A stretch of DNA of 64,000 bases from Bacillus atrophaeus (GCF_001584335.1 NZ_LSBB01000019.1:62001-126000); one strand, 5' to 3'; counted from the first letter of the stretch, positions 27,415 through 37,527 are shown. A program made the numbers and translations. The notes: generated by a model not told the origin, from the letters alone.

Positions 27415-29173
27415 GTTCTTCTCCCTCTTTCATTTGTTTCAAAGGCACCTGAAATGAAACCTCTGTTCCGTTATCGATTCCGCTCGTTATTTGCAGGGCG
27501 GCTTGCTGGCCAAACAAACCAACCAGCCGCTGATTCAAGTTATAAAGAGCCGTTCCCGTCCCTTCTTTTGACGGCAGAGGCTTGTTTCCTAATTGAGTTA
27601 CGATCTCCTCTGCAATGCCCCGTCCATTATCTTTTACCTTCATATAGACAGACGATTCAGCAGATAAAACTTGCACTTCCACTTTATATCTGTCTTGTTT
27701 TTTCGGAAAAGCGTGTCGAAGCGCATTTTCAACAAGAACTTGCAAGACAAATGGCGGGATTTCGATTTGATCCAGACTGTCTTCTATGTCTATCTCAATC
27801 TCATATTTCCCGGGAAAACGTGCCTGCTCTAATGATAAGTAAGCGTGAAGATGGTTCAGCTCCTTTGACAGCGGTATGAGCAACTGTCTTGCCCCTTGCA
27901 AATTGGAACGAAAATAAACACTGAGCTGAAGCAAAAGCTTACGGGTTTTTTCGACATCTGTTCTGCATAACGCGGAAATCGTGTTGATGGCGTTAAACAA
28001 AAAATGCGGATTGACCTGTGCTTGAAGCGCCTTAATTTCTGCATCCTTCAGCAGCTTGCTTTGAAGCTCGGCTTCTCCAAGCTCAAGCTGTGTGGAAAAC
28101 AGCATGGCCAGTCCCTCAGCAAGCTCTTCCTCCACCTGGCTGAGTCCGGCCGGGCTTTTGAAATACATTTTCAGCGTTCCGATCGTTTTTCCGTTTGATG
28201 TAAGCGGCAGGACGATTGCCGCATGTAAAGGACATTGGGCATGCGTACATTCGATCTCTTCCTGTGAAGTGGCTTTCATGATATACCCTGTTTTGATTAC
28301 TTTTTTGGACAGCCCTGTAATGAGACTTTTTGATGGGATGTGATGATCGGTTCCCGCACCGACATGAGCAAGAATTTTTTTATTATCGGTGAGGGAAACA
28401 GCGTCCGTTCCCGTCAATTTATGTATGATGGCCGCCACGCTCTTGCATGAATTTTCGTTTAAACCTTGGCGGAAATAGGGCAGTGTTTGATCGGCAATCA
28501 TCAGCACTCTGTGTGTTTCAAGCGCTCTGGCCTGCTCTTCTTTCCGAATAATCGACTGGATGATCGAGAGAAAAATAAAGCTGCCTGAACCGTTTATCAG
28601 AATCATCGGAATCCCGATCATACTCACAAGCGCCCATGCATCAGCAAACGGCTTCGCCATCAGAAGGATAATGAGCATCTGCAAAGCCTCCATGCCGATT
28701 CCCACAAGCGCAGCTGCACGAGGTGTCGGAATCCGGTAGCGCTTTCTGAAATAGCTGCCTATCCAGCCTGCCAAGATTCCCGCTAATATGGAGGATACAG
28801 CACAGCTGAACGCGGTGCTGCCGCCCAGTGACAACCGATGAAGTCCGGCCAGCAAACCGACTCCCGCGCCCACAATCGGACCTCCCAAAAGCCCGCCGAT
28901 TTCCACCCCCATGATCCTGGTATTTGCAATCGAGCTTGACGGATCAATTTCAAATACCCAGTCATTGTTTAAAATAATGTTCCTTTGAATTTCAATCCCC
29001 GTGTAGTTGCTGATGATGCTGAAAAGGGAAAAAATCGTAATCAGCACAGCCTTTCCTTTATAGCTTGCCGGCTGTTGCAAGGCTTGTCTGAATAATTTTG
29101 TATGTGCCAATATAAATCCCAATATTACGATGATACCGACTCTTTCCAGCATCATGATCATTAAATGAATCAT
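27392..29173 (-). CDS. lytS: Sensor histidine kinase LytS
   Basis: Membrane sensor of the LytST system. The N-terminal 5TM-LYT region has multiple helices from residue 5 to about 200. A GAF domain spans about 230-360, and the C-terminal kinase begins with the phospho-acceptor segment QVNPHFLFNAINTISAL. The ATP-binding N-box (LVENALRHAF) and G-box (DNGRGIAEEI) follow. The start at 29173 has AGGTGA five bases upstream and yields 593 residues as in B. subtilis; an earlier in-frame start (29194) is less likely. It responds to extracellular pyruvate in B. subtilis. Confidence 0.92.
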   Translation of the reverse strand: MIHLMIMMLERVGIIVILGFILAHTKLFRQALQQPASYKGKAVLITIFSLFSIISNYTGIEIQRNIILNNDWVFEIDPSSSIANTRIMGVEIGGLLGGPIVGAGVGLLAGLHRLSLGGSTAFSCAVSSILAGILAGWIGSYFRKRYRIPTPRAAALVGIGMEALQMLIILLMAKPFADAWALVSMIGIPMILINGSGSFIFLSIIQSIIRKEEQARALETHRVLMIADQTLPYFRQGLNENSCKSVAAIIHKLTGTDAVSLTDNKKILAHVGAGTDHHIPSKSLITGLSKKVIKTGYIMKATSQEEIECTHAQCPLHAAIVLPLTSNGKTIGTLKMYFKSPAGLSQVEEELAEGLAMLFSTQLELGEAELQSKLLKDAEIKALQAQVNPHFLFNAINTISALCRTDVEKTRKLLLQLSVYFRSNLQGARQLLIPLSKELNHLHAYLSLEQARFPGKYEIEIDIEDSLDQIEIPPFVLQVLVENALRHAFPKKQDRYKVEVQVLSAESSVYMKVKDNGRGIAEEIVTQLGNKPLPSKEGTGTALYNLNQRLVGLFGQQAALQITSGIDNGTEVSFQVPLKQMKEGEEHAEGVNR

Positions 29174-29277
29174 TTTATTCACCTGATCTTTCAAATTTTA
29201 TTTTATCATTTTTTATAGTTGGTTTTCATTTCTCTCATTCATCTGCCTGTTTTTTTAAAATCATCTGAAAACATTTC

Positions 29278-29306
29278 TTTATCAAGGCTTTTATCTATTG
29301 TAGAAT
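29278..29306 (+). promoter_or_regulatory. Probable SigA promoter of ysaA
   Basis: TTTATC (29278-29283) and TAGAAT (29301-29306) are 17 bp apart, 75 bases before the ysaA start. The -35 is poor. Confidence 0.45.
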
Positions 29307-29381
29307 AAACGTGAGCCTTTTGGCAGAGAAAGAAAATGATTTACATATGGCAAAATCGAATAAGAAGCAGAGGAGAAGATC

Positions 29382-30167
29382 ATGAAAGCCGTATTTTTTG
29401 ATTTAGACGATACACTACTTTGGGATGAAAAAAGCGTAAGCACAACATTCACTGAAACATGCTTGCAGGCGGAGAAGGAATACGGGCTTGATCCGAAAGA
29501 ATTTGAAGCAGCTGTCCGGGAAGCGGCAAGACAACTGTACATGTCTTATGAGACATATCCATATACAGTGATGATCGGCATTAACCCGTTCGAAGGACTG
29601 TGGGCCAATTTCACAGAGCCGATCAGTGATGGCTTTAAGCAGCTGAACAAAATTGCGCCGGAGTACAGGCGGAACGCGTGGACGAACGGATTGAAGGCAT
29701 TCGGTATCGAGGATGCGGCATATGGTGAGTATTTGGCTGAGTTTTTCGCGGCAGAGCGCCGGAAACGCCCGTTTGTGTATGATGAAACATTTGACGTGCT
29801 GGACCAATTAAAAGGGAAATACGAATTGCTGCTTTTAACAAACGGCGATCCGAGCCTGCAAAAAGAAAAATTAGCCGGGGTGCCTGAGCTTGCTCCTTAC
29901 TTTAATGAAATTGTGATTTCAGGCGCTTTTGGAAAAGGAAAGCCCGATGCTTCTATTTTTGAACATTGCCTCGATTTGCTTCATATCTCAAAAGACGATG
30001 CGATCATGGTCGGCGATAATGTGAATACAGATATTCTCGGTGCCGGTCGGGTCGGGATGAAAACAGTTTGGGTGAACCGGACCGGGAAGAAAAACGAAAC
30101 AGATGTGAAGCCTGATTACGTGATCAGCGATCTTCATGAGCTGTTTGCGATTTTGGAAAATAATTAA
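29382..30167 (+). CDS. ysaA: HAD-superfamily hydrolase YsaA
   Basis: A 261-residue haloacid-dehalogenase-like phosphatase. Motif I is [12 protein letters not shown] at residues 5-16 and motif II is LLLTNGDPS near 150. The motif III Lys is in [11 protein letters not shown], and motif IV is [15 protein letters not shown] helical cap domain (about 20-110) inserts between motifs I and II. The substrate is unknown; relatives act on small phosphorylated metabolites. It is transcribed alone, opposite to lytST and thrS, with AGAGGAGAAG before the ATG and a terminator after it. Confidence 0.9.
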   Translation: MKAVFFDLDDTLLWDEKSVSTTFTETCLQAEKEYGLDPKEFEAAVREAARQLYMSYETYPYTVMIGINPFEGLWANFTEPISDGFKQLNKIAPEYRRNAWTNGLKAFGIEDAAYGEYLAEFFAAERRKRPFVYDETFDVLDQLKGKYELLLLTNGDPSLQKEKLAGVPELAPYFNEIVISGAFGKGKPDASIFEHCLDLLHISKDDAIMVGDNVNTDILGAGRVGMKTVWVNRTGKKNETDVKPDYVISDLHELFAILENN

Positions 30168-30186
30168 AAGAAGATTGTATCTTTTA

Positions 30187-30222
30187 GAGGAAGATTAGTG
30201 CAATAGCTAATCTCCTCTTTTT
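30187..30222 (+). terminator. Terminator of ysaA
   Basis: GAGGAAGATTAG pairs with CTAATCTCCTC (one bulge) across an 8-base loop and is followed by five T. Confidence 0.8.
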
Positions 30223-30227
30223 AATAG

Positions 30228-30341
30228 AAAAAAGGATATTATGAGAAGTATGGTTGGGCTTATATAAAAAACGGTTATATTTTCAACGGTGAACCTGCCA
30301 AGATATATAAAAAAGCTGTTGAACCTATTAGTGAGCACTAA
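30228..30341 (+). pseudogene. Gene remnant, possibly the C-terminus of a GNAT acetyltransferase
   Basis: Thirty-seven codons between the ysaA terminator and the thrS terminator read as a sensible protein end: KKGYYEKYGWAYIKNG, then YIFNGEPAKIYKKA and a stop. The YEKYGW and GEPAKIYKK parts resemble the final strand of GNAT N-acetyltransferases. A stop codon directly precedes it and no ribosome site or start is present. It looks like the leftover of a deleted gene whose last codons now form part of the thrS terminator loop. The family call is tentative. Confidence 0.4.
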
Positions 30342-30360
30342 CAAGCCAACAGCTTTTTTT
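30308..30360 (-). terminator. Terminator of thrS
   Basis: AAAAAAGCTGTTG and its complement form a 13-bp stem around a loop with its own TTAGTG/CACTAA hairpin. Both strands end in T-runs, so it can act in both directions; the thrS stop is four bases away. Confidence 0.75.
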
Positions 30361-30363
30361 ATG

Positions 30364-32295
30364 TTATTTCTTCGCTTCAGCCACAGCCTTCTTCACAAAA
30401 TCATCAAGTGAAATCGTCTCAGACTTCTGCTCTCCGTATTTACGGACGTTTACTGCGCCGTTTTCAGCTTCTTGGTCACCGACCACAAGCATGTACGGGA
30501 TTTTTTGCATTTGAGCTTCGCGTATTTTGTAGCCGATTTTCTCGTCGCGGATATCAACTTCCACGCGCAAGCCTTCACGCTGAAGACGCTCCTGCACTTT
30601 TTTTGCATAATCGAGATGCACGGACGATGATACAGGGATGACCTGGAATTGAACAGGTGCAAGCCACGTCGGAAGCGCACCCTTATGCTCTTCAATTAAG
30701 AAAGCCACAAAGCGTTCCATTGTAGATACGACACCTCTGTGAATTACGACAGGACGGTGCTGTTTGCCGTCTTCACCGATATAAGTCAGATCAAAGCGCT
30801 CAGGCAGTAAGAAATCAAGCTGTACAGTAGACAGTGTTTCTTCTTTTCCGATTGCTGTTTTGACTTGGACATCAAGCTTAGGGCCGTAGAATGCCGCTTC
30901 GCCTTCTGCTTCGTAATAATCGCTGCCGATCTCGTCCATTGCGTCTTTCAGCATGGATTGCGCCTTGTTCCACATCTCATCGTCATCAAAATACTTTTCT
31001 GTATCTTCCGGATCACGGTATGATAAACGGAATGTATAATCGTTCAAGCCGAAGTCCTCATATACGTCTTGAATCAAACGCACAGTACGGATAAATTCAT
31101 CTTTAATCTGATCCGGGCGCACAAAGATGTGAGCATCATTTAATGTCATACCGCGGACGCGCTGAAGGCCTGAAAGCGCTCCTGACATTTCATAGCGGTG
31201 CATCGTTCCGAGTTCAGCGATCCGAATCGGAAGTTCACGATAGCTGTGGATGTCATTTTTGTAGATCATCATATGATGCGGACAGTTCATCGGACGCAGC
31301 GCCAGCGTTTCATTGTCCAATTCTATCGGCGGAAACATGCCATCTTGATAATGGTTCCAGTGTCCTGATGTTTCATAAAGCTCTTTACTGCCAAGCACCG
31401 GTGTATATACGTGCTCATAGCCAAGGCTTAACTCTTTATCTACGATATAACGCTCGATTACGCGGCGGATTGTCGCCCCTTTTGGCAGCCAAAGCGGAAG
31501 CCCTTGGCCGACTTTTTGCGAATTGGCAAAAAGCTTTAATTCTTTGCCGAGCTTTCTATGATCACGCTCTTTTGCCTCTTCAAGCAATCGCAAATGCTCT
31601 TCAAGATCAGCTTTTTTGAAGAAAGCTGTTCCGTATACGCGCTGAAGCATTTGGTTGTTGCTGTCTCCGCGCCAGTATGCGCCTGCAAGGCTTAACAACT
31701 TAAATTCTTTAATTTTCCCTGTTGACGGAACATGAACGCCGCGGCACAAGTCAAAGAATTCGCCCTGCTCGTAAATCGAAACGGTTTCTCCTTCCGGAAT
31801 CGCATCGAGCAATTCAAGTTTCAGGTCATCGCCGATTTCCGCAAAGCGGGCTTTCGCTTCTTCACGGCTGACTTCTTTACGGACGATCGGAAGGTTTGCA
31901 TTGACGATTTTTTTCATTTCTTTTTCGATCTTCGGCAGATCCTCCGGTGTAATCGCTTCTTCCATTTCAACGTCATAATAAAAGCCATTTTCAATAACAG
32001 GTCCGACGCCGAATTTCACATCTTTATATATGCGTTTAATCGCTTGAGCCAATAAGTGAGCCGTGCTGTGTCGCATAATCTGAAGTCCTTCTTCTGAGCC
32101 TTCTGTAATGATCTCCACTGTGCCGTCTTCGTTAATCGGTGTTCTAAGATCTATTTCTTGCCCGTTCAGTTTTCCGGCTAATGATTTTTTCTTCAATCCC
32201 GGACTGATGGATGCCGCGATATCTTCTGTTGTCGTGCCTTTCGCAAACTCCTTGACTGCCCCATCAGGAAATGTGATTTTTACCATATCTGACAT
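30364..32295 (-). CDS. thrS: Threonyl-tRNA synthetase ThrS
   Basis: Charges tRNA-Thr. The 643-residue protein has the N-terminal TGS domain ([20 protein letters not shown]), then the editing domain with [14 protein letters not shown] near residue 75. The class II catalytic core shows [13 protein letters not shown] with the zinc cysteine, [15 protein letters not shown] (motif 2) and [11 protein letters not shown] (motif 3). An anticodon-binding domain follows. The start at 32295 has AAAGGAGTG upstream; the frame continues into the T-box leader but that part is not translated. Expression is controlled by the T-box at 32322-32612. Confidence 0.97.
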   Translation of the reverse strand: MSDMVKITFPDGAVKEFAKGTTTEDIAASISPGLKKKSLAGKLNGQEIDLRTPINEDGTVEIITEGSEEGLQIMRHSTAHLLAQAIKRIYKDVKFGVGPVIENGFYYDVEMEEAITPEDLPKIEKEMKKIVNANLPIVRKEVSREEAKARFAEIGDDLKLELLDAIPEGETVSIYEQGEFFDLCRGVHVPSTGKIKEFKLLSLAGAYWRGDSNNQMLQRVYGTAFFKKADLEEHLRLLEEAKERDHRKLGKELKLFANSQKVGQGLPLWLPKGATIRRVIERYIVDKELSLGYEHVYTPVLGSKELYETSGHWNHYQDGMFPPIELDNETLALRPMNCPHHMMIYKNDIHSYRELPIRIAELGTMHRYEMSGALSGLQRVRGMTLNDAHIFVRPDQIKDEFIRTVRLIQDVYEDFGLNDYTFRLSYRDPEDTEKYFDDDEMWNKAQSMLKDAMDEIGSDYYEAEGEAAFYGPKLDVQVKTAIGKEETLSTVQLDFLLPERFDLTYIGEDGKQHRPVVIHRGVVSTMERFVAFLIEEHKGALPTWLAPVQFQVIPVSSSVHLDYAKKVQERLQREGLRVEVDIRDEKIGYKIREAQMQKIPYMLVVGDQEAENGAVNVRKYGEQKSETISLDDFVKKAVAEAKK

Positions 32296-32321
32296 CTTCG
32301 TCACTCCTTTTTTTTGCATAT

Positions 32322-32612
32322 AAAAAACCCCGCCCCCTGTGAAAGGGACGAGGTTAACAAACGGAATCGTGGTTCCACCCTTTTTTCCGCACACGCAAAA
32401 ACAACTCATGCGCATGGCGGCTCTAGACTCTGTAACGGGAGTTCCCGTCAGTCATTACTTGGCAGAAAAGCCGTTCACAGCTGAGGTTCAAAGGCGGTAA
32501 AGTGAATGGTCCTTAGCTGGGAAGCTTGCAGCCGGGGGCTTCCCTCTCTTCAAAGCCGGTATCATTCCTTCGTGTCCTTATCAGTACGTTTAACTGATCA
32601 ATAATCTTCTAT
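32322..32612 (-). ncRNA. T-box riboswitch leader of thrS
   Basis: The leader between promoter and thrS contains the T-box sequence AGGGTGGAACCACGATT (32381-32365, minus strand). Downstream is a terminator made of CCTCGTCCCT and AGGGGGCGGGG followed by TTTTTT (32355-32322). Upstream is a long stem I region in which an ACC threonine codon (in GATACCGGC) could be the specifier. Uncharged tRNA-Thr would stabilise the antiterminator and allow thrS transcription. It fills most of the 408-bp gap before thrS. Confidence 0.9.
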
Positions 32613-32614
32613 GT

Positions 32615-32643
32615 ATTATAAAAGGTTTGCCAAAAAAAATCAA
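32615..32643 (-). promoter_or_regulatory. SigA promoter of thrS
   Basis: TTGATT (32638-32643) and a perfect TATAAT (32615-32620) with 17 bp between them on the minus strand, directly upstream of the T-box leader. Confidence 0.75.
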
Positions 32644-32670
32644 CACAAGCATTTTTCTTTTTTCTGTCCA

Positions 32671-32698
32671 AACAGCCTTACTTACCTGTAAGGCTGTT
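32671..32698 (-). terminator. Hairpin after ytxC
   Basis: AACAGCCTTAC and GTAAGGCTGTT form a perfect 11-bp stem with a 6-base loop just past the ytxC stop. A T-run is missing, so it may be a weak terminator. Confidence 0.5.
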
Positions 32699-32703
32699 AA
32701 CGG

Positions 32704-33534
32704 CTATCCTTTCGACTTCTCGGCGACAAACGCGCTCAGCGGAAACATCTGCATCCGTTCTTGAAAGACGTTCTGTATGGTCCTGACCATCATATGCTCA
32801 GGCTGGTCAGTATAAAGCACGAGCTTCTCCGGCGCGATGGATATGAGCGGTGCGAGCAAATGCGAATCTATATACATCGGGTGTTCCCTTACAAAGCGCC
32901 TGTCTATGTATTTTTTTTGCTCCCGTTCAGAAACATAGCGCAGCTCCCACAGTGTAAATGTTCCGTCATGGACGATATGAACCTTTTCCATTCGCGGTGT
33001 GTTAGAGGTGACGTAGTCTCTCAGCGTTTGAATAAAGTTTTGGTATTCCTGCTCCATTTTGTATTCATCTATCGCAGCTTCCACATACTCTCTGAGCTGT
33101 TCGTAATAATTCCCAAGACGAAATGTTTGAAAAGAACGCACTGAAAAAACCCCGGTCTCTAAAGAAATCGTCTGCAGTTGCTCTAAAATATACTTTGACC
33201 GAGGAAGTTTTTTTTGTTTGAACGGCAAATCATCAAGGTCCCCTTCAATGATACTGTGGGCGAGCTGAAGGATTTGCTGCTGTTCATCCGGATCAGAGAA
33301 GCAATACGATCCTTCAATCAGCGACAGCATATGCTCGTCTTCTTTACATTCTAAAAAAAACCTGACCAAGACCGGCTCGATGAAACGCTGAATTGAAAAA
33401 TCAGCTTCAGCTTGTGCGATTGCGATTTTTTTTATGTCTGTACGGACAATCACTTTTTTCCTATCGTCCGATTGCTGAATGAGATGTAAAAAAGCGGCTG
33501 TGTCTTGGTCATCTTCAAAGATCATTTCAAGCAT
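32704..33534 (-). CDS. ytxC: Sporulation-associated conserved protein YtxC
   Basis: A 276-residue protein of the YtxC-like family found in spore formers; its biochemical role is not known. It has no signal peptide or membrane helices. The middle is rich in acidic and aromatic residues (FLECKEDEHMLSLIEGSYCF), and the family-like YIDRRFVREHPMYIDSHLLA lies near residue 210. It is encoded between thrS and ytxB as in B. subtilis. The ATG has GGGGGGACAAAC upstream. Confidence 0.82.
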   Translation of the reverse strand: MLEMIFEDDQDTAAFLHLIQQSDDRKKVIVRTDIKKIAIAQAEADFSIQRFIEPVLVRFFLECKEDEHMLSLIEGSYCFSDPDEQQQILQLAHSIIEGDLDDLPFKQKKLPRSKYILEQLQTISLETGVFSVRSFQTFRLGNYYEQLREYVEAAIDEYKMEQEYQNFIQTLRDYVTSNTPRMEKVHIVHDGTFTLWELRYVSEREQKKYIDRRFVREHPMYIDSHLLAPLISIAPEKLVLYTDQPEHMMVRTIQNVFQERMQMFPLSAFVAEKSKG

Positions 33535-33622
33535 GTTTGTCCCCCCTTACGGCATCTGTTACAAGTATATGGGGGAGACTTTTAAAATAGACGTAAAGCT
33601 CAATGCCAAATCTTAAACTTCG

Positions 33623-34255
33623 TCAGTGAAACAGGCTCGGCATCTTCTTTTTGAAAACAAACGGCAGTGTTAAAAAAATGATATAGATGACAATCACGAT
33701 GGAGAACACAAGGACATTGCCCGTAAAAAAGCTTGCGCCAAGCACATTGAGCGCGATGGTGCCGGGGATGATCCCCGCGGCGGTGGCTGCAAGGTATGTC
33801 CATGGTTTAATATTGGAGATACCTGCAGCGTAGCTGATCAGATCAAAGTTAATCGGCAGGATTCGGAGCATAAAGATATAAAAAAATCCGTTTTTCTCCA
33901 TTTGTTTCTGAATGTTTTCAAGTCTTACATGATGGCTTTTTTTTCTTGCGGCAAACAGGCCCGCCGCAAGAAATGAAACAGCCGCGGCGCACATCGATCC
34001 CATTAACGTGTACATCGTTCCGAGCATCGGGCCGAACGCGAGTCCGCCGGCTACTGAAATTACCGAAACAGGGAACAGCACAAAGGGCCGAATAATAGAT
34101 ATCCCGATAAAAACAAGCGGAGCAAATACACCAAAAGATAAAACCCATAATCGGATCTCTTTTGGCGACACATTGAAATATCTCCGATTAGCATAAAACA
34201 ACAGCCCTGCTCCGGCTATAACGGCAAGCCATTTGACAACTCTTTTTGTCTTCAT
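33623..34255 (-). CDS. ytxB: TVP38/TMEM64-family membrane protein YtxB
   Basis: A 210-residue integral membrane protein of the SNARE-associated/VTT (DedA-like) superfamily, possibly a lipid or small-molecule transporter; no specific role is established. Conserved features include FVLFPVSVISVAGGLAFGP near residue 75 and RILPINFDLISYAAGISNIK near 140, with about five membrane helices. It lies 33 bases downstream of dnaI and may be cotranscribed with it. Confidence 0.85.
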   Translation of the reverse strand: MKTKRVVKWLAVIAGAGLLFYANRRYFNVSPKEIRLWVLSFGVFAPLVFIGISIIRPFVLFPVSVISVAGGLAFGPMLGTMYTLMGSMCAAAVSFLAAGLFAARKKSHHVRLENIQKQMEKNGFFYIFMLRILPINFDLISYAAGISNIKPWTYLAATAAGIIPGTIALNVLGASFFTGNVLVFSIVIVIYIIFLTLPFVFKKKMPSLFH

Positions 34256-34288
34256 TCCTTCAGATCCCTTCCCCTTTGGGCCGTAAAC

Positions 34289-35221
34289 CTACTGATGGCG
34301 GCGATTCTCTCCGTCAAGACGGATCGGCGCAGCCAAATATAAAATGCGCTCCATCAGTCTGGCCGCTTTTACTTCTTCCTTTTCACCTCTTTGAGAATAC
34401 GTGAAATGATGCTTTAATTCATCCGGCGAAAAATTGGAGGAGAAAAACGTCGGCAGCTGCTGAGACATTCTGTGCTGAAGCACCGTTCCGATCACTTCGT
34501 CCCGCACCCAGCTCGTCATGGATTCCGCTCCGAGATCATCCAGCATCAGGACGGGGGTTGATTTCACCATATTGAGCTTTGCTTCCAACGATTGATCTTG
34601 CATCGAGTTTTTCAGTTCTCTGACAAATTCAGGGACATATACGATCATTGAAGAATATTCTTTCTCTGCAAGTTCATTGGCGATTGCGGCCAGAATAAAT
34701 GTCTTTCCTACACCGAATTTCCCGTGAAGATAAAGTCCCTTTCCTTTGCCCGTTTCATTGTATTGTTTCAAAAAATCTGTGACGTGCTGAAAAATGCCGA
34801 GCCTGCTCGGATCGTTTATATCAATTTGCTGGAATGTGGCTCCGAGAAGGTCCTGCTGAATGTACATACTCTTCATTAAGGAGCGCTGTTTTTTTTGCTG
34901 ATCAAGCCTGCGTTTCACCGGGCATTCATAATATTCAATATCAATGGACCGCCCGTTTACAACAAGCTTCGGATGATAGCCTTCTAAAAGATTGTTGCAA
35001 TTTTCATCCTCTGAACAATAAGCGCAATTTTTGCTTTGCTGGGCATATTCATAAAGCTTATTTAAGCTGCGTTCAATCATGCTTTGGCTGATATCGCCAT
35101 GCTCTTTTAAAAAAGCTTGTACGTCTTGGTCCTTCATTACTTTTTCTTTCATTTGTTCCAGGCGTTTCTGGAAATCCGGTCTGCCTGTTACTCCTTGCAG
35201 GGAACGGCTGATTGGCTCCAT
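34289..35221 (-). CDS. dnaI: Helicase loader DnaI
   Basis: AAA+ ATPase that loads the replicative helicase DnaC at the origin together with DnaB and DnaD. The N-terminal helicase-binding domain contains the zinc-binding CAYCSEDENC and a later Cys in YYECPVKRR. The C-terminal AAA+ part has Walker A LHGKFGVGKT near residue 170 and Walker B PVLMLDDLGAE near 230. The 310 residues match the family. It follows dnaB by 27 bases. Confidence 0.95.
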   Translation of the reverse strand: MEPISRSLQGVTGRPDFQKRLEQMKEKVMKDQDVQAFLKEHGDISQSMIERSLNKLYEYAQQSKNCAYCSEDENCNNLLEGYHPKLVVNGRSIDIEYYECPVKRRLDQQKKQRSLMKSMYIQQDLLGATFQQIDINDPSRLGIFQHVTDFLKQYNETGKGKGLYLHGKFGVGKTFILAAIANELAEKEYSSMIVYVPEFVRELKNSMQDQSLEAKLNMVKSTPVLMLDDLGAESMTSWVRDEVIGTVLQHRMSQQLPTFFSSNFSPDELKHHFTYSQRGEKEEVKAARLMERILYLAAPIRLDGENRRHQ

Positions 35222-35248
35222 GTATCAATTCACCCCGCTTCTCTGCCT

Positions 35249-36667
35249 TTAATAGGCAGAGTATTTTTTGAGTTTCTTCATTTCTTCCATCATTTTCTTC
35301 TTTTGTTCTTCCAGATCATTCTGGCTTAACTTCTGTTGTCCATCAGCAGATTTCGGCTTCTCTGTTTTGTCTTTCAGCCAGTCAGGGAGCTTTTCTTCGC
35401 GTATAACTTTCTTGTTTCTGTTAGATGGCTGATTTGCTTTTCCGTCAGCCCATTCTAAATACTGGCGATGCTCTTCTATTGCAAGTTTCATCGCTTCTCT
35501 AACTGTTTTCACTTTTTTTCGAGCCCAGTGTGAAGCGATTTTCTGGATATAATTTTTTGACAGCTTCATATCAGTTTTGAGCATAACATAATAAATTAAA
35601 ACATTTGTTACACCTGGCTCAAGCTTCTGTTCGAACATAATATCTTCAATAATTTTCAAATCAGCTTTAGACGGCTCTGTCCCGTCCCCGATATCTTGAA
35701 GAAGCTTTCTCGGAGAAATCATTTCAAGCTGTGCAATGAGCGTGCCGTCCAATGAGTCCTGTTCTGCCTGTTTTTCGCCTTCACGCAGGCGCACCGGCTG
35801 TGTCTTGTCAATCAAGTCCGGCAGCTGTCCGTTCCGCTCAATCTGATACCAATCGCTCGCCGCTTTTCTCAAGGCTTCGGTTGTAATGACATCCTGTTCA
35901 TTAATGGCGCTCATGACAACATTTTGCATCTGCAAAGGATCAATTCCATAAAGATACGACAGCTTCTTAATAGATTCTCGCACCAGCTTTGTGATGGATT
36001 TCCGAGGGATCATCGTTTCTGAAAGCCCTGCTAAAAACAGGTCAAAATCAAACACGTCCTCTGTTACGGTATAAGAGGGCGCTTGTCCGACAGATGTATA
36101 TTCCTCTCCTTGAGGAAGCTCCATCGTTTCCGCCATGTCGGCCGAAAGCTTCCATTCACTCGGCTGCAAGGCTTCAAACGCATGGTTGAACGGGCGTGTA
36201 ATCTCCTTCGCCTCCTCTGGGACAGACGGATGGGCGAAAAATTGTTTCAATTGCTGATACGTCGTTTTGCCGACTCTGTTATATAAAAAAACGTTCAGCA
36301 TTCCATCTTCAAAAAACTCATCCGGCCTGAGGGGAGGAAGCAGCTCATATATAAACATCCGCTCTTGATCAGCCTCTTTTACATATACCTTTAATAATCC
36401 GATCCCTTCAAGTTTCCCTTGCTCTTGATGGATTTTCTTTAAATTCGACTGAGTAATCCCCATCAGCTGCCTGTGAGTGGATTCGGTTCCCCACAGACGG
36501 TTTTGTTCAAGCTCTCCCCACAATGTCATATATAGAGAGTATGCAAAAGGGCCGATTAAGGGCTGATACAGTTGTGTAATGATTTGTCTGTCAATGTCCT
36601 GCAGCATGGAACGGCTTTTCACCATATAAGGGTCTACAGGCAATACATCTTTCCAATAGTCAGCCAT
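35249..36667 (-). CDS. dnaB: Replication initiation and membrane attachment protein DnaB
   Basis: Primosome protein of Firmicutes (not the helicase of the same name in E. coli), needed for helicase loading at oriC and at restart sites. The 472-residue protein has the N-terminal DDBH1 winged-helix region and a DDBH2 domain with QKIASHWARKKVKTVREAMK near residue 380. A charged lysine/glutamine-rich tail follows. The gene order nrdR-dnaB-dnaI is conserved in Bacillus. Confidence 0.94.
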   Translation of the reverse strand: MADYWKDVLPVDPYMVKSRSMLQDIDRQIITQLYQPLIGPFAYSLYMTLWGELEQNRLWGTESTHRQLMGITQSNLKKIHQEQGKLEGIGLLKVYVKEADQERMFIYELLPPLRPDEFFEDGMLNVFLYNRVGKTTYQQLKQFFAHPSVPEEAKEITRPFNHAFEALQPSEWKLSADMAETMELPQGEEYTSVGQAPSYTVTEDVFDFDLFLAGLSETMIPRKSITKLVRESIKKLSYLYGIDPLQMQNVVMSAINEQDVITTEALRKAASDWYQIERNGQLPDLIDKTQPVRLREGEKQAEQDSLDGTLIAQLEMISPRKLLQDIGDGTEPSKADLKIIEDIMFEQKLEPGVTNVLIYYVMLKTDMKLSKNYIQKIASHWARKKVKTVREAMKLAIEEHRQYLEWADGKANQPSNRNKKVIREEKLPDWLKDKTEKPKSADGQQKLSQNDLEEQKKKMMEEMKKLKKYSAY

Positions 36668-36752
36668 ACATTCTCAAACCTTCCGAATTGTTTCTACTTC
36701 TCATTTTACACCGTTTCTCATATCTATCAAATGCCAAATTTGCTCATGAGAA

Positions 36753-36780
36753 AAGAGCTAGAAGATTCCTTTTAGCTCTT
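36753..36780 (-). terminator. Hairpin between nrdR and dnaB
   Basis: AAGAGCTA and TAGCTCTT form an 8-bp stem with a 12-base loop, followed by TTTTCTC on the minus strand. It overlaps the nrdR stop and could attenuate transcription into dnaB. Confidence 0.55.
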
Positions 36781-37237
36781 AGCGCTCTTTCTTTATTAAA
36801 TCTTTTAATTCATCAATAAATACATTAATGTCTTTAAACTGGCGGTATACGGACGCGAATCGGACATAGGCGACTTCATCAACCTTAGCCAGCCTGTCCA
36901 TCACCATTTCCCCGACAAGTTCGCTTTTCACTTCAGAGACGCCTTGGTTTCTCAGTTCTTTTTCAATGTCAAAGCACATATCTTCAAGGGTTTTCAAAGG
37001 AACCGGTCTTTTTTCACAGGCTTTAATTAAACCGCGCAGCATTTTTTCCCGGCTGAATTCTTCGCGTAAGCCCTCTTTTTTCACGACGATAAGCGGAATC
37101 TCTTCTACCTTTTCAAAAGTTGTAAAACGGTAATGGCAAGATTCACACTCCCGCCTTCTGCGAATTGATTTTCCGTCGTCCACAGGCCGCGAGTCGAGAA
37201 CGCGCGTGCCGTTATGCTGGCATGAAGGACATTTCAA
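36779..37237 (-). CDS. nrdR: Ribonucleotide reductase repressor NrdR
   Basis: ATP/dATP-sensing repressor of ribonucleotide reductase genes. The 152-residue protein has an N-terminal zinc ribbon with Cys3, Cys6, Cys31 and Cys34, including [19 protein letters not shown]. An ATP-cone domain follows, from about residue 49 ([20 protein letters not shown]). All features are typical and complete. It is the first gene upstream of dnaB. The 290 bp before it show no convincing regulatory element beyond the speD terminator. Confidence 0.95.
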   Translation of the reverse strand: MKCPSCQHNGTRVLDSRPVDDGKSIRRRRECESCHYRFTTFEKVEEIPLIVVKKEGLREEFSREKMLRGLIKACEKRPVPLKTLEDMCFDIEKELRNQGVSEVKSELVGEMVMDRLAKVDEVAYVRFASVYRQFKDINVFIDELKDLIKKER

Positions 37238-37457
37238 TATAATCAGCTCCCATCTATTTCGTTGCTATGATGTCTGTTCGGCAGCTTCCGGCTAAAATGT
37301 CGTAAATAGATGATGACGATTGCCAAATCTGTCGGGAGAGCCGTTTGTGCGGGCTGGTTCGGACACCCACCTTGCTATCAATGATTATTCCCTTTCTTAT
37401 TTTACAAAAAAAACGGAAAAAGAAAAAGCTGACTGCCATTATTTGCTTTACAAATAT

Positions 37458-37511
37458 AAAAGGAGCGTAAGCTAAAAAGCGCGTAATGGCTTTTTAACTC
37501 CAGCTCCCTTT
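37458..37511 (-). terminator. Terminator of speD
   Basis: A two-part hairpin: inner AAAAAGC/GCTTTTT and outer AAAGGGAGC/GCTCCTTTT, with TTTT at the end on the minus strand. It starts 17 bases beyond the speD stop. Confidence 0.75.
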
Positions 37512-37527
37512 GTGTACGTGTTTAAAA

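Noticed and set aside
32296..32415. N-terminal extension of ThrS by 40 residues
   Set aside because: This stretch is the T-box terminator and leader RNA, and a good ribosome site precedes the ATG at 32295.
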